Part shown: positions 25,133-34,450 of the stretch, one piece after another
Position numbering within the stretch: the first letter of the stretch is position 1
How the letters are laid out: every line of letters starts with the position of its first letter
Assembly (NCBI RefSeq): GCF_019969725.1
Contig: NZ_JAHXYW010000004.1
Location: 434,001 to 498,000 of the forward strand
Reading direction: 5' to 3'
Source of the DNA: Neobacillus bataviensis
GTDB taxonomy: Bacteria > Bacillota > Bacilli > Bacillales_B > DSM-18226
DNA: 64,000 bases
Notes under the pieces: generated by a model
What the model saw: only the letters and a program-made list of their open reading frames with translations
Database searches by the model: none
What the model was told of the DNA's origin: nothing
Translations under genes and position numbers: made by a program

Positions 25133-26326
25133 ATGAAACGATTGTTCTCTTTTATAGTAGCATCTTTTTTACTGACTAGCTTATGGGTACCATCTTCCTT
25201 TGCTGCAGAAGAAAAAAAGAATGCCCAAATAGAAAATAAGAGTACAGATATTGTCAGTAACGTCAGTTCTGCCATTTTAATTGAGCGGGACACAGGCAAG
25301 GTTCTTTATGAGAAAAATAGCCAAGAAAAATTGCCGCCTGCAAGTATGACCAAAATTATGACGATGTTACTCATTATGGAAGCGATTGATAAAGGAAAGC
25401 TTTCCTGGAATGAAAAAGTCCGGACGAGTGAATATGCCGCCTCTATGGGGGGATCACAAATATTCCTAGAACCAGGTGAAGAAATGACAACCAAGCAGAT
25501 GCTTCAGGGCATCGCGATTGGTTCAGGAAATGACGCTTCTGTAGCGATGGCTGAGAGAATTGCCGGTTCGGAGGAAGCCTTTGTCGATATGATGAATGCA
25601 AAGGCCAAACAACTGGGATTGAAGCATACCTTTTTTAAAAATACCACCGGCTTACCTGTAAGCGGACATTACAGCTCTGCACATGATATGGCAGTAATGG
25701 CAAAAGAATTATTAAAATATGAAGACATTACAAAATTTACGGGAATGTATGAGGCATACCTTCGTGAAAATACAGACAAAAAGTTCTGGCTCGTTAATAC
25801 AAACAAATTGGTTCGTTTTTACCCTGGAGTTGACGGGTTAAAAACAGGTTTTACGGCTGAAGCGAAATATTGCTTAACAGCAACAGCACAAAAGGATGGC
25901 ATGCGTGTAATTGCCGTTGTCTTTGGAGCACCAACGTCGAAAGAGAGAAATGCTCAAGTGACAAAAATGCTTAATTATGCTTTTAGTCAATACCAAACAC
26001 ACCCGCTGTATAAACGAAATCAAACTATTGGCACAGCCAGAATCAGTAAAGGCAAGGATAAATCAGTAGCGGCAGTCACTAGTGAACCACTTTCTTTACT
26101 GACTAAAAAAGGTGAAAAAACGGAGGATGTAAAGCAAAAAGTAATTCTCCAAAAAAACCTCAACGCTCCATTAAATAAAGGTGACAAGGTTGGGACGATT
26201 AAGCTGATTAAGGATGGAAAGGTAATCCTTGAAAGTCCGCTCGTCGCAAGTAAGTCGGTAAAAGAAGCAGGCTGGTGGACCCTTTACAAGCGTTCATTCG
26301 GAATGTTTACAAAAGCAGGAAAATAA
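25133..26326 (+). CDS. dacF: Sporulation D-alanyl-D-alanine carboxypeptidase DacF
   Basis: This is a 397-residue low-molecular-weight penicillin-binding protein. A signal peptide (residues 1-25) precedes the active-site SxxK at Ser71-Lys74 (SMTK). SGN lies in AIGSGNDASVA and KTG in GLKTGFT. A C-terminal beta domain ends with an amphipathic membrane anchor. It trims D-Ala from peptidoglycan and, with DacB, sets cortex crosslinking. ATG at 25133 has GGAGGG 8 bases upstream; upstream in-frame codons run through the sigma-F promoter. It precedes spoIIA as in B. subtilis, allowing late read-through into the sigF operon. Confidence 0.94.
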   Translation: MKRLFSFIVASFLLTSLWVPSSFAAEEKKNAQIENKSTDIVSNVSSAILIERDTGKVLYEKNSQEKLPPASMTKIMTMLLIMEAIDKGKLSWNEKVRTSEYAASMGGSQIFLEPGEEMTTKQMLQGIAIGSGNDASVAMAERIAGSEEAFVDMMNAKAKQLGLKHTFFKNTTGLPVSGHYSSAHDMAVMAKELLKYEDITKFTGMYEAYLRENTDKKFWLVNTNKLVRFYPGVDGLKTGFTAEAKYCLTATAQKDGMRVIAVVFGAPTSKERNAQVTKMLNYAFSQYQTHPLYKRNQTIGTARISKGKDKSVAAVTSEPLSLLTKKGEKTEDVKQKVILQKNLNAPLNKGDKVGTIKLIKDGKVILESPLVASKSVKEAGWWTLYKRSFGMFTKAGK

Positions 26327-26330
26327 TTCA

Positions 26331-26344
26331 AAGCGTATACGCTT
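26331..26344. other. 14-bp perfect palindrome after dacF
   Basis: AAGCGTATACGCTT is an exact palindrome just past the dacF stop and upstream of the spoIIA promoter. There is no loop or T-run, so it is not a terminator. A protein-binding site is possible; nothing more can be said. Confidence 0.4.
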
Positions 26345-26408
26345 ATCGTTGTCGAAAGTTAAGATAATCCACTACTTTTGACGAAATAAGACTAGTTTTG
26401 TATTTATA

Positions 26409-26438
26409 GAAGGATATTGATAATAAAACAGCGAATTG
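26409..26438 (+). promoter_or_regulatory. Sigma-H promoter of the spoIIA operon
   Basis: GAAGGATAT (26409-26417) matches RnAGGAwww completely, and AGCGAATTG (26430-26438) matches RnnGAATww at all but the last base, with the expected 12-base spacer. The spoIIA operon is known to be driven by sigma-H with Spo0A~P. Confidence 0.82.
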
Positions 26439-26471
26439 ACTCACTATACCAGATTAAGGAGGCCGGGGATA

Positions 26472-26822
26472 GTGAGTCTTAACATTGAATTAGTTACAAA
26501 ACATGATGTTCTATGCATTCGCTTAAGCGGTGAATTAGACCACCACACTGCGGATGAACTTCGCGAGAAAGCAACAGCAGCGATCGAAAAAAATGACATT
26601 CGCCATATCGTCTTGAATCTAGAACAACTCTCTTTTATGGATAGCTCAGGTTTAGGCGTAATTTTAGGAAGATATAAACAAATTAAACAGGTGCATGGTG
26701 AAATGGTAGTTTGTGCAATTTCCCCAGCAATACAAAGATTATTCGATATGTCTGGTTTATTTAAAATCATCAAAATGGAACCGACTGAGGAATTTGCATT
26801 GCAAAGATTGGGGGTTGCCTGA
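26472..26822 (+). CDS. spoIIAA: Anti-sigma-F factor antagonist SpoIIAA
   Basis: This is a 116-residue STAS-domain protein. The phosphorylated serine is Ser58 in [17 protein letters not shown]. It starts with GTG at 26472, 9 bases behind AAGGAGG, which gives [10 protein letters not shown] like the B. subtilis protein; the longer upstream frame has no ribosome binding site. Unphosphorylated SpoIIAA displaces sigma-F from SpoIIAB in the forespore. Its stop abuts the spoIIAB start, consistent with coupled translation. Confidence 0.96.
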   Translation: MSLNIELVTKHDVLCIRLSGELDHHTADELREKATAAIEKNDIRHIVLNLEQLSFMDSSGLGVILGRYKQIKQVHGEMVVCAISPAIQRLFDMSGLFKIIKMEPTEEFALQRLGVA

Positions 26823-27263
26823 ATGAAAAATGAGATGAATCTTGAGTTCAGTGCTTTAAGTCAAAACGAATCCTTTGCCCGTGTGACTGTAGCTGCATTT
26901 ATTGCCCAACTAGACCCAACGATGGATGAGTTAACCGAAATAAAAACAGTGGTTTCAGAAGCCGTGACGAATGCGATTATTCATGGTTATGAAAACGATC
27001 CAAATGGGATTGTTTATATCCGTGTTTCCATTGAAGATAGTTTAATTGATATGACAATTAAAGACATAGGATTAGGAATCATCGATGTGGAGGAAGCTCG
27101 TCAGCCATTATTTACAACAAAGCCGGACTTAGAACGGTCCGGTATGGGTTTTACCATCATGGAGAATTTCATGGATGAGGTAGAGATTCATTCACAGCCA
27201 GGCAGCGGAACCGAGGTTAGATTACGTAAGCATTTACAATCCCGCAAAATGCTTTGCAATTAA
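26823..27263 (+). CDS. spoIIAB: Anti-sigma-F factor / serine kinase SpoIIAB
   Basis: This 146-residue GHKL ATPase-kinase binds sigma-F and phosphorylates SpoIIAA. The N-box is [13 protein letters not shown] (about residues 43-55), the G1 box is DIGLGI near 81, and the lid/G2 region is [10 protein letters not shown] near 105. ATG follows directly on the spoIIAA stop. Middle gene of spoIIAA-spoIIAB-sigF. Confidence 0.96.
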   Translation: MKNEMNLEFSALSQNESFARVTVAAFIAQLDPTMDELTEIKTVVSEAVTNAIIHGYENDPNGIVYIRVSIEDSLIDMTIKDIGLGIIDVEEARQPLFTTKPDLERSGMGFTIMENFMDEVEIHSQPGSGTEVRLRKHLQSRKMLCN

Positions 27264-27275
27264 GGAGACTTGCCG

Positions 27276-28034
27276 ATGGATGTGGAGGTCAAGAACGATA
27301 AAAGTCAACCGTATTTAAAGGATCATGAAGTGAAAGAGCTCATCAAAAAGAGCCAGGACGGAGACCAAGAAGCAAGGGATTTAATTGTGGAAAAGAATAT
27401 GCGCCTTGTTTGGTCAGTAGTTCAAAGGTTTCTTAATAGAGGGTATGACCCTGATGATTTATTCCAAATTGGCTGTATTGGATTATTGAAGTCAGTTGAT
27501 AAGTTTGACCTTTCCTACGACGTCAAGTTTTCCACCTACGCCGTACCGATGATTATCGGAGAAATTCAACGATTTATTCGTGATGATGGAACCGTAAAGG
27601 TCAGCCGTTCACTGAAAGAAATGGGAAACAAAATCCGCAAGGCCAAGGATGAGTTATCAAAAACATTAGGAAGAATACCTACTGTTAATGAGATTTCTGA
27701 GTATCTTGAGCTGACGCCGGAGGATGTCATTCTTGCACAAGAGGCAAGCAGAACACCTTCCTCCATTCATGAAACAGTTTATGAAAATGATGGAGATCCA
27801 ATTACATTATTAGATCAAATTGATGATGGCAACGAAGGAAAGTGGTTTGATAAAATTGCCTTAAAAGAAGCAATCCGCGAATTAGATGAACGGGAAAGGC
27901 TGATTGTCTATTTGCGCTATTATAAGGACCAAACTCAATCCGAAGTTGCCGGGCGCCTTGGGATTTCTCAGGTACAAGTTTCAAGACTCGAAAAAAAGAT
28001 ATTGCAACAAATGAAAGACCGTATGGATCTCTGA
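27276..28034 (+). CDS. sigF: RNA polymerase sigma-F factor
   Basis: This 252-residue sigma-70 family factor is the first forespore-specific sigma. Region 2 includes DLFQIGCIGLLKSVDKFD and FSTYAVPMIIGEIQRFIRDD. Region 3 is KVSRSLKEMGNKI, and region 4 carries the helix-turn-helix QSEVAGRLGISQVQVSRLE (about residues 222-240). The ATG at 27276 has AAGGAG 8 bases upstream and gives the MDVEVK start seen in B. subtilis. It is held inactive by SpoIIAB until septation. Confidence 0.97.
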   Translation: MDVEVKNDKSQPYLKDHEVKELIKKSQDGDQEARDLIVEKNMRLVWSVVQRFLNRGYDPDDLFQIGCIGLLKSVDKFDLSYDVKFSTYAVPMIIGEIQRFIRDDGTVKVSRSLKEMGNKIRKAKDELSKTLGRIPTVNEISEYLELTPEDVILAQEASRTPSSIHETVYENDGDPITLLDQIDDGNEGKWFDKIALKEAIRELDERERLIVYLRYYKDQTQSEVAGRLGISQVQVSRLEKKILQQMKDRMDL

Positions 28035-28058
28035 TTCATGCGGTTTTTTCATTTTCAT

Positions 28059-28088
28059 ACATGAAACTCTTCCTTAAAACTCATACTA
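28059..28088 (+). promoter_or_regulatory. Probable sigma-G promoter of the spoVA operon
   Basis: ACATG (28059-28063; consensus GHATR, one mismatch) and CATACTA (28082-28088; full match to CATnhTA) are separated by exactly 18 bases. spoVA is known to be forespore sigma-G controlled. Confidence 0.72.
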
Positions 28089-28125
28089 CATACACAAGGA
28101 AAACATTGTGTGGGAAGTGAATGTT

Positions 28126-28746
28126 TTGGAAAAAACAATCTACATTCGCATGCGGAACCGTGTTCAAGCAAAGCCTGAAGAAAGAGTTTTATTGAAGGAT
28201 GTCGCCCAGATTATTGCCCCAGATGCTGTGCTTTCAAGTTTAAAAGAAATGCTTGTTCACCTGGTAACAGAAATGGATCGAAATATTATCGTTATTGATG
28301 TTATGCATATCATTCAGTTGATAACAACTAAGTTCGGGGACATGGAGGTTCAAACGATAGGCCCTGCGCAGACCATCATTGAAGTAACAAATAAGAAAAA
28401 AGGAATATCTATTCCTTTTTTTCTGCTAATTTGGTTTCTATTATTTTTTGGATCAGCCATGGCGATTATGAATTTTCATGATGATGTAAGTATGAAGAGT
28501 GTCCAGGAAAAAATTTACACCATTATTACCGGAAAAAATGAAGCAAAACCATTACTCTTTCAAATCCCTTATTCAATTGGTTTAGGCCTCGGCATGATTT
28601 TATTCTTTAATCATTTTTTTAAGAAGCGTTTAAATGATGAACCCAGTCCACTTGAAGTAGAAATGTTTAATTATCAAATGGATTTAGATAATTATGTGAT
28701 TATCCATGAAAATAAAGAAAGTATGAAACGCGTTAATGACGATTAA
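28126..28746 (+). CDS. spoVAA: Stage V sporulation protein AA
   Basis: This is a 206-residue membrane protein, the same length as in B. subtilis when the TTG at 28126 is used (MEKTIYIRMRNR); GGGAAGTG lies just upstream, and in-frame GTG codons at 28108 and 28117 are alternatives. The N-terminal half is soluble. Two transmembrane helices follow (PFFLLIWFLLFFGSAMAIM near 104 and IPYSIGLGLGMILFF near 150). SpoVA proteins move dipicolinic acid across the inner forespore membrane. It overlaps spoVAB by 11 bases. Confidence 0.93.
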   Translation: MEKTIYIRMRNRVQAKPEERVLLKDVAQIIAPDAVLSSLKEMLVHLVTEMDRNIIVIDVMHIIQLITTKFGDMEVQTIGPAQTIIEVTNKKKGISIPFFLLIWFLLFFGSAMAIMNFHDDVSMKSVQEKIYTIITGKNEAKPLLFQIPYSIGLGLGMILFFNHFFKKRLNDEPSPLEVEMFNYQMDLDNYVIIHENKESMKRVNDD

Positions 28747-29161
28747 AATTGTATCGATCATATTTTTAGGATTAGCAAGTGGATTAGCCGTTGGGTCGGG
28801 ATTTGTAGCGTTTCTAACCGTTCTTGGAATTATCCCAAGACTTACTCAGCTGACCAAAACAATGAAAATGATTCAACACTATGAATGGGCAGTTGTGATT
28901 GGTGCGATTAGCGGTGTGCTCGCAAGCTTAAGGGACCCGCTCCTTCCTATTTCAGCCTATTTTTTGATTCCGCTTGGTATCAGCGGGGGAGTGTTTGTTG
29001 GCATGTTGGCAGCTGCTCTTACGGAGGTTTTAAATGTTCTGCCAATCCTCGCTAAACGGATTAGGTTAGATGGAGAAATTGTCATTTTAATTATGGCAAT
29101 TGTATTAGGAAAAATCTTTGGATCCATTTTTCAATGGCTTTATTTTGTACATATTAAGTAA
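28736..29161 (+). CDS. spoVAB: Stage V sporulation protein AB
   Basis: This is a 141-residue polytopic membrane protein with four hydrophobic helices. It starts [26 protein letters not shown] and contains [20 protein letters not shown]. It is part of the dipicolinate channel locus. Start overlaps the end of spoVAA. In B. subtilis spoVAC, spoVAD and spoVAEb follow here, but in this window the next gene is spoVAEa after only 26 bases. Confidence 0.93.
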   Translation: MTIKIVSIIFLGLASGLAVGSGFVAFLTVLGIIPRLTQLTKTMKMIQHYEWAVVIGAISGVLASLRDPLLPISAYFLIPLGISGGVFVGMLAAALTEVLNVLPILAKRIRLDGEIVILIMAIVLGKIFGSIFQWLYFVHIK

Positions 29162-29187
29162 ACTTCTCCATGAAAGGACATCACAGG

Positions 29188-29763
29188 ATGAGTAATCGGA
29201 GGCGTGTTATTTTAATTACTGACGGTGATGAATACGCAAAGAAAGCTGTCGAGCATGTTGCCAAGGAAATAGGCGGCCGCTGTCTTTCCATGTCGCAAGG
29301 GAATCCGTCTAAATTAACAGGTGCTGAGCTTGTCCGATTAATAAAAAAAACTCCGCATGATCCAGTACTGGTGATGTTTGATGATAGTGGAATTGTAGGG
29401 GAAGGATATGGTGAAAATGCCCTAAAATATGTGGCATTACATAAAGATATTGAAGTATTGGGAATTATAGCAGTGGCAGCAAAATCGCATCATGAGGAAT
29501 GGACGAGAGTAGATATAAGTATCGATCGCGATGGCGAATTAACGCCCTATGGAGTTGATAAATACGGTATACCAGAACTTGAAATCGGCAGAATAAATGG
29601 AGATACTGTTTACTGTCTTGATGAATTGAATGTACCGATAATTGTTGGAATAGGCGATATTGGTAAAATGGCCCGGCGTGACTCCTACAAAGTAGGGTCG
29701 CCCATTACGAAAAAAGCAGTAGAACTTATACTAGAAAGGAGTGGCTTCCATGACAAGAAGTAA
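29188..29763 (+). CDS. spoVAEA: Stage V sporulation protein AEa
   Basis: This 191-residue soluble protein begins [20 protein letters not shown]. The ATG at 29188 lies behind AAAGGA; an ATG 18 bases earlier has no ribosome binding site. It contains [15 protein letters not shown] and GIGDIGKM, hallmarks of SpoVAEa. It resides in the forespore/spore inner membrane area and its precise role is unknown. The end overlaps spoVAF by 14 bases. It directly follows spoVAB, so three genes of the usual operon are missing between them. Confidence 0.93.
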   Translation: MSNRRRVILITDGDEYAKKAVEHVAKEIGGRCLSMSQGNPSKLTGAELVRLIKKTPHDPVLVMFDDSGIVGEGYGENALKYVALHKDIEVLGIIAVAAKSHHEEWTRVDISIDRDGELTPYGVDKYGIPELEIGRINGDTVYCLDELNVPIIVGIGDIGKMARRDSYKVGSPITKKAVELILERSGFHDKK

Positions 29764-31240
29764 GGAGCATATTTGGCCGATACCGGAATCCGTCTATGAA
29801 ATTGAAAATTATATGAAGCAACGAGTTGGACTGGGGAAAAGCTTTGATTTAGGTATACGGAAATTAATCATCCTCAAAAAAGAAGTCAATATTTATTATG
29901 TAAATGGTCTATGTGATACCAGTTATATCATCCAGTTAATTAAAGAATTAGTAGAGATTAATGATCATGAAAAATTATCGACGAACCTTTTCAAAGTTAT
30001 TGATAATCGGCTTATCAACCAATCTGTTGAGCGAATTAAAGATTTAGATCAGCTTGTCCTAAAGGTACTTTCCGGTCTTATTGTTGTGGTAATGGATGGC
30101 GAAGATACTGCCTTTGCAATTGACGTAAGAAGCTATCCTGGGCGTTCGCCTCAAGAGCCTGACACCGAAAAGGTTGTAAGAGGATCAAGAGATGGCCTAG
30201 TAGAAAACATCATTCTAAATACTGCATTAATCAGAAGACGAATTCGTGACGAGCGACTACGTTTTGAAATGTTAAAAGTTGGAGAGCGGTCACGAACAGA
30301 TGTATCATTAGCCTATTTAGAGGATGTGGCAGACCCTGATTTAATTAATATATTAAGAAAAGAGCTAAATGCCATTAGTACTGATGGAATTCCGATGGCT
30401 GATAAAACGATCGAAGAATTCTTAGTAAAACAAGGGTTCAATCCATTTCCTCTAGTTAGGTACACAGAGAGGGCAGATGTGGCAGCAACTCATATTCTTG
30501 AAGGACATGTAATCATCATTGTCGACACCTCGCCGAGTGTAATCATTACACCAACGACCTTCTTTCATCATGTTCAGCATGCGGAAGAGTTTAGGGAATC
30601 ACCGGCAATGGGAACATTTTTGCGCTGGACGCGTTTTTTAGGGGTTTTGACGTCTATTTTACTGCTCCCGCTTTGGCTGTTATTTGTCTTAGAACCATCC
30701 TTATTGCCTGAAAAACTAGCCTTTATTGGACCAAATGAACAAACGAATATACCTGTAATTATTCAAATATTTTTAGCGGATTTTGGAATCGAATTTTTAA
30801 GATTAGCCGCTATTCATACCCCTACACCGTTATCGACAGCAATGGGTTTAATTGCAGCTGTATTAATTGGACAAATTGCGATTAGTGTTGGTCTATTTGT
30901 TCCCGAAGTAATTCTTTATGTGGCTGTTTCTGGTATCGGTTCTTTTACAACACCAAGCTATGAGTTAAGCATTGCTAATAAGATGGCTAGATTAGGTTTG
31001 TTAATCTTAGTTGCGCTGTTCCATACACCTGGGTTTGTCATTGGTACCACCCTTTTGTTTATCTTTATTGTTAGGATGCGTGCTCTTAATACACCATACT
31101 TTTGGCCATTTCTTCCGTTCGAGCCTAAAGGATTTATGCAAATTATTTTTCGACGAGCAATTCCGGGGTCAATCCTTAGACCAAGCATTGTCCACCCTAG
31201 GAATCGTTACCGTCAGCCTCCAAAAGCCAATGAGAAATGA
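29750..31240 (+). CDS. spoVAF: SpoVAF, GerA-family spore membrane protein
   Basis: The 496-residue protein resembles germinant receptor A subunits. A soluble N-terminal region has [26 protein letters not shown] (about residues 140-166) in GerA style. It is followed by a membrane domain with about five helices (about 290-450) and a basic C-terminal tail. It works with OpmH-like/SpoVA components to enhance ion and DPA release during germination. ATG at 29750 lies 8 bases behind AAAGGAG. Last gene of the operon. Confidence 0.94.
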   Translation: MTRSKEHIWPIPESVYEIENYMKQRVGLGKSFDLGIRKLIILKKEVNIYYVNGLCDTSYIIQLIKELVEINDHEKLSTNLFKVIDNRLINQSVERIKDLDQLVLKVLSGLIVVVMDGEDTAFAIDVRSYPGRSPQEPDTEKVVRGSRDGLVENIILNTALIRRRIRDERLRFEMLKVGERSRTDVSLAYLEDVADPDLINILRKELNAISTDGIPMADKTIEEFLVKQGFNPFPLVRYTERADVAATHILEGHVIIIVDTSPSVIITPTTFFHHVQHAEEFRESPAMGTFLRWTRFLGVLTSILLLPLWLLFVLEPSLLPEKLAFIGPNEQTNIPVIIQIFLADFGIEFLRLAAIHTPTPLSTAMGLIAAVLIGQIAISVGLFVPEVILYVAVSGIGSFTTPSYELSIANKMARLGLLILVALFHTPGFVIGTTLLFIFIVRMRALNTPYFWPFLPFEPKGFMQIIFRRAIPGSILRPSIVHPRNRYRQPPKANEK

Positions 31241-31301
31241 TTGCGGAAATTTCTCTGTTATGCTAAAGTATTTTTAATTAAATATTCAATAGAATGCAAA
31301 A

Positions 31302-31340
31302 AAATAGGCAGTTTCTATGCGGATTCTGTCTATTTATTTA
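31302..31340 (+). terminator. Imperfect terminator after spoVAF
   Basis: AAATAGGCAG (31302-31311) pairs with CTGTCTATTT (31326-31335), with one mismatch, followed by a weak T-rich stretch. Confidence 0.55.
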
Positions 31341-31399
31341 TTATCTTTTGTGATTGTCTACATAAAATGTAGTGAGTCGTTACGGAGAGAGGGAAGGGA

Positions 31400-32704
31400 A
31401 TGTTTTTTTACGGAACAACAGGTGTAAATAAAAACGGGAATTTAGAAATAGGCGGTGTGGATGCCCTCGAGCTGGCACAGCAATTTGGGACTCCGTTATA
31501 TGTTTATGATGTAGCATTAATGAGAGAAAGAGCGCGTGGGTTTAAACAGACTTTTGATGATCAGCAAGTAAAGGCTCAAGTTGCATATGCCAGTAAAGCA
31601 TTTTCAACAGTTGCCATGGTTCAGCTGGCAGAAGAAGAAGGATTATCACTGGATGTTGTCTCCGGCGGCGAATTATATACAGCGATTGCTGCTGGATTCC
31701 CAGTGGAGAGAATTCATTTTCATGGAAATAACAAAAGCAGAGAAGAATTAGAAATGGCATTGGAGCATAGAATTGGCTGCATTGTCATTGATAATTTTTA
31801 TGAGATGGAACTTTTAAAAGCGATCTGTTTAGAGAAAAAGGCCAATGTAAATATTTTATTAAGGATTACGCCGGGAATTGAAGCCCATACCCATGATTAT
31901 ATTTTAACAGGTCAGGAGGATTCCAAATTTGGTTTCGACCTGCAAAATGGACAAGCGGAACAGGCCTTAACATCCGCTCTCCAATTTGAACATTTTAATG
32001 TCCTTGGACTTCATTGTCATATTGGCTCACAAATTTTTGAAACCACGGGTTTCTTGCTGGCAGCTAAAAAAATTGTTGAAAGAATGTCGGATTGGAAAAA
32101 CAAGTTATCCTTTGAAGCAGAGGTTTTAAATTTAGGCGGAGGGTTTGGCATTCGATATACAAAAGAGGATGAACCAATTCCGCCAGCGCAATATGTTAGT
32201 GAGATAATAAAAGAAGTAAAAAATTTGACTGCACAATACTCGCTAAAAATGCCGGAAATATGGATTGAACCAGGACGTTCGCTAGTCGGTGATGCTGGTA
32301 TTACTCTATATAGAGTCGGGTCTTCAAAAGAAGTTCCTGGGGTTAGAAAATATTTAGCAGTGGATGGCGGGATGAGCGATAATATCCGTCCAGCCCTTTA
32401 CCATGCAAAATATGAGGCAGTTCTTGCTAATAAGCCCTTGGCACAGCCGAATGAAACAGTTTCGATTGCAGGGAAATGCTGTGAATCCGGAGATATGTTG
32501 ATTTGGGATTTGCCTTTACCTGAAACGGACGATGAGGATATTCTGGCTGTATTTTGCACAGGTGCCTACGGCTATTCCATGTCAAACAACTATAACCGCA
32601 TACCGCGTCCGGCTGTCGTTTTTGTTGAAAACGGCAAGGCTACTCTTGTCGTAAAAAGAGAGTCGTACGAGGATTTAATCAGACACGATCTACCACTAAG
32701 ATAG
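31400..32704 (+). CDS. lysA: Diaminopimelate decarboxylase
   Basis: This 434-residue PLP enzyme makes lysine from meso-diaminopimelate. The PLP lysine is Lys66 in YASKAFS, HCHIGSQI lies near 200, the glycine-rich phosphate loop NLGGGFGIRY near 245, EPGRSLVG near 295 and the catalytic-cysteine motif CESGDML near 362. The ending CTGAYGYSMSNNYN is typical. ATG at 31400 follows GAGGGAAGGG. In spore formers this enzyme also drains the DAP pool after sporulation needs; it follows spoVAF as in B. subtilis but is a separate unit. Confidence 0.96.
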   Translation: MFFYGTTGVNKNGNLEIGGVDALELAQQFGTPLYVYDVALMRERARGFKQTFDDQQVKAQVAYASKAFSTVAMVQLAEEEGLSLDVVSGGELYTAIAAGFPVERIHFHGNNKSREELEMALEHRIGCIVIDNFYEMELLKAICLEKKANVNILLRITPGIEAHTHDYILTGQEDSKFGFDLQNGQAEQALTSALQFEHFNVLGLHCHIGSQIFETTGFLLAAKKIVERMSDWKNKLSFEAEVLNLGGGFGIRYTKEDEPIPPAQYVSEIIKEVKNLTAQYSLKMPEIWIEPGRSLVGDAGITLYRVGSSKEVPGVRKYLAVDGGMSDNIRPALYHAKYEAVLANKPLAQPNETVSIAGKCCESGDMLIWDLPLPETDDEDILAVFCTGAYGYSMSNNYNRIPRPAVVFVENGKATLVVKRESYEDLIRHDLPLR

Positions 32705-32736
32705 AAAAAAGCTGCCGTATCTTCGGCAGCTTTTTC
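32705..32736. terminator. Bidirectional terminator between lysA and ypuA
   Basis: AAAAAAGCTGCCG/CGGCAGCTTTTT is a near-perfect 12-bp stem with a TATCTT loop, flanked by A- and T-runs. Confidence 0.93.
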
Positions 32737-32743
32737 AACTTTA

Positions 32744-33607
32744 TTATGAAAAGAGCGATTTAATGGCATCAATGAGCGAAATGAAAAATTGTTTTAATTT
32801 TTCTAAAAATCCTTGCCCTTCCTCCGATTGAAGGAATTTTGAAATGCGGTCTTTTGCTTTATTTAGCTGATCCCCTACCTGATTCCAGTCAATGTCCAAA
32901 CCCTTTAGCTTATTAAAAAGGTCAATCAAGCGTTTCATTTGTTCTTCAGTTAGGGTAATGTTTAATTCCTTAGCTGCCTGTTCAATAATGCTTCGCAATT
33001 CTGCATCATTTTTTGGTTTATTCTTGGCGATTTCCTCTTTTACTTTTGCGATTAATGCTGCCGCATTTTTTTCACCGATGGAATCACCAAGCTTGGCAGT
33101 TTCGACCATTTCCTGGTTAGCAGCCTGCTTTACTTCCTCAGGAATCGCTTTATCTGCCGAGATTTCATATGCTTTAATAATTCCTGTTAAAGCTGCGGTT
33201 CCTGAAACAGAAATTGGAGCTGTAATGTAAATGTTGGCATCCTTGACCCCTGCAGTAATAAGGGCGTTGACAAACATTTCATCGGTTACCCAATTTATAT
33301 TCTTTGTTTTAACCGTTATGCCGGCACCTTTGGGAGCAATGGTGATGGATGAGGAAGAAATCGCCTTTGTTCCGATGAGTGATTTGGCTACATATTTCCC
33401 TAAGTATTGATGCTCCTCCTGATTCGATACGGTCACGATTTGAACATCCTTTGGAGCATTCATTTCTGCGAGTAGTGAGTCCTTTTGTTCTGCTGTTAAA
33501 TTTTCACCCAATGTTACAATCATGTCACCTTCAGCCAAATCCGCAAAGCTTTGGATAGGGAATGTGAACATAATAGCTGCCATTAGGAGAATAAGAATTT
33601 TTTTCAT
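32744..33607 (-). CDS. ypuA: Secreted DUF1002 protein YpuA
   Basis: This 287-residue exported protein has a signal peptide at residues 1-22 (MKKILILLMAAIMFTFPIQSFA). The DUF1002 body has VTLGENLTAEQK and AITAGVKDANIYITAPISVSGTAALTG-like segments, and a helical, lysine-rich C-terminal part (about residues 165-280). It has no enzymatic motif. In B. subtilis YpuA is linked to cell-wall stress. Start behind GGAGGG, convergent with lysA. Confidence 0.9.
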   Translation of the reverse strand: MKKILILLMAAIMFTFPIQSFADLAEGDMIVTLGENLTAEQKDSLLAEMNAPKDVQIVTVSNQEEHQYLGKYVAKSLIGTKAISSSSITIAPKGAGITVKTKNINWVTDEMFVNALITAGVKDANIYITAPISVSGTAALTGIIKAYEISADKAIPEEVKQAANQEMVETAKLGDSIGEKNAAALIAKVKEEIAKNKPKNDAELRSIIEQAAKELNITLTEEQMKRLIDLFNKLKGLDIDWNQVGDQLNKAKDRISKFLQSEEGQGFLEKLKQFFISLIDAIKSLFS

Positions 33608-33787
33608 GTTACCCTCCTTGAAAAATACCTTACCTTAATAATATATCCGATTTCATTAAATATAACGAAAAAAACGATTTAGAAGTTTCATAGAATGAAA
33701 ATTTAATTAATAGAGGAAATGGATTATTTTTGTCAAATGGTGTAGAATGAAGGTCGAGCAAGAACTCTTTTTGGAGGAACCTTTTTC

Positions 33788-33883
33788 ATGAAAAAAAGCA
33801 ACTGGATATTGTTTGGTATTCTTATTGGTCTTTCTGTTATCTGGGGAATCATTTATTGGATGTTTATTGGACCAAAGCAATAG
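33788..33883 (+). CDS. 31-residue single-span membrane peptide, unrecognised
   Basis: ATG at 33788 lies behind TTTGGAGGAACC. The product is MKKSNWILFGILIGLSVIWG plus IIYWMFIGPKQ. Nearly the whole length is one transmembrane helix with short polar ends, and the start is positive, so an N-in orientation is likely. It lies alone in a 450-base gap between ypuA and ribT. I know of no named relative. The ribosome binding site is the main evidence that it is translated. Confidence 0.6.
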   Translation: MKKSNWILFGILIGLSVIWGIIYWMFIGPKQ

Positions 33884-34046
33884 TAATATTTCTCATTGAT
33901 GATTGTCCTAGAATTATGTATGATGGTGGTTAGTGAAACATTATAATTTTAACTACATATAATGAATAAATGTTTATTATTGATTAATTAGGAAAAAATA
34001 TACTATTGTTAAACCAATATTTTCATCGGTTTATTTAATATAATGA

Positions 34047-34406
<360 letters not shown>

Positions 34407-34412
34407 TTTCAA

Positions 34413-34450
34413 AAAATAGAGCAGCGAATATCTTATTCGCTGCTCTTTCG
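34413..34450. terminator. Bidirectional terminator between ribT and ypuF
   Basis: AGAGCAGCGAATA (34418-34430) and TATTCGCTGCTCT (34434-34446) form a 13-bp perfect stem with A- and T-rich flanks. The ypuF stop codon lies in the loop. Confidence 0.92.
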
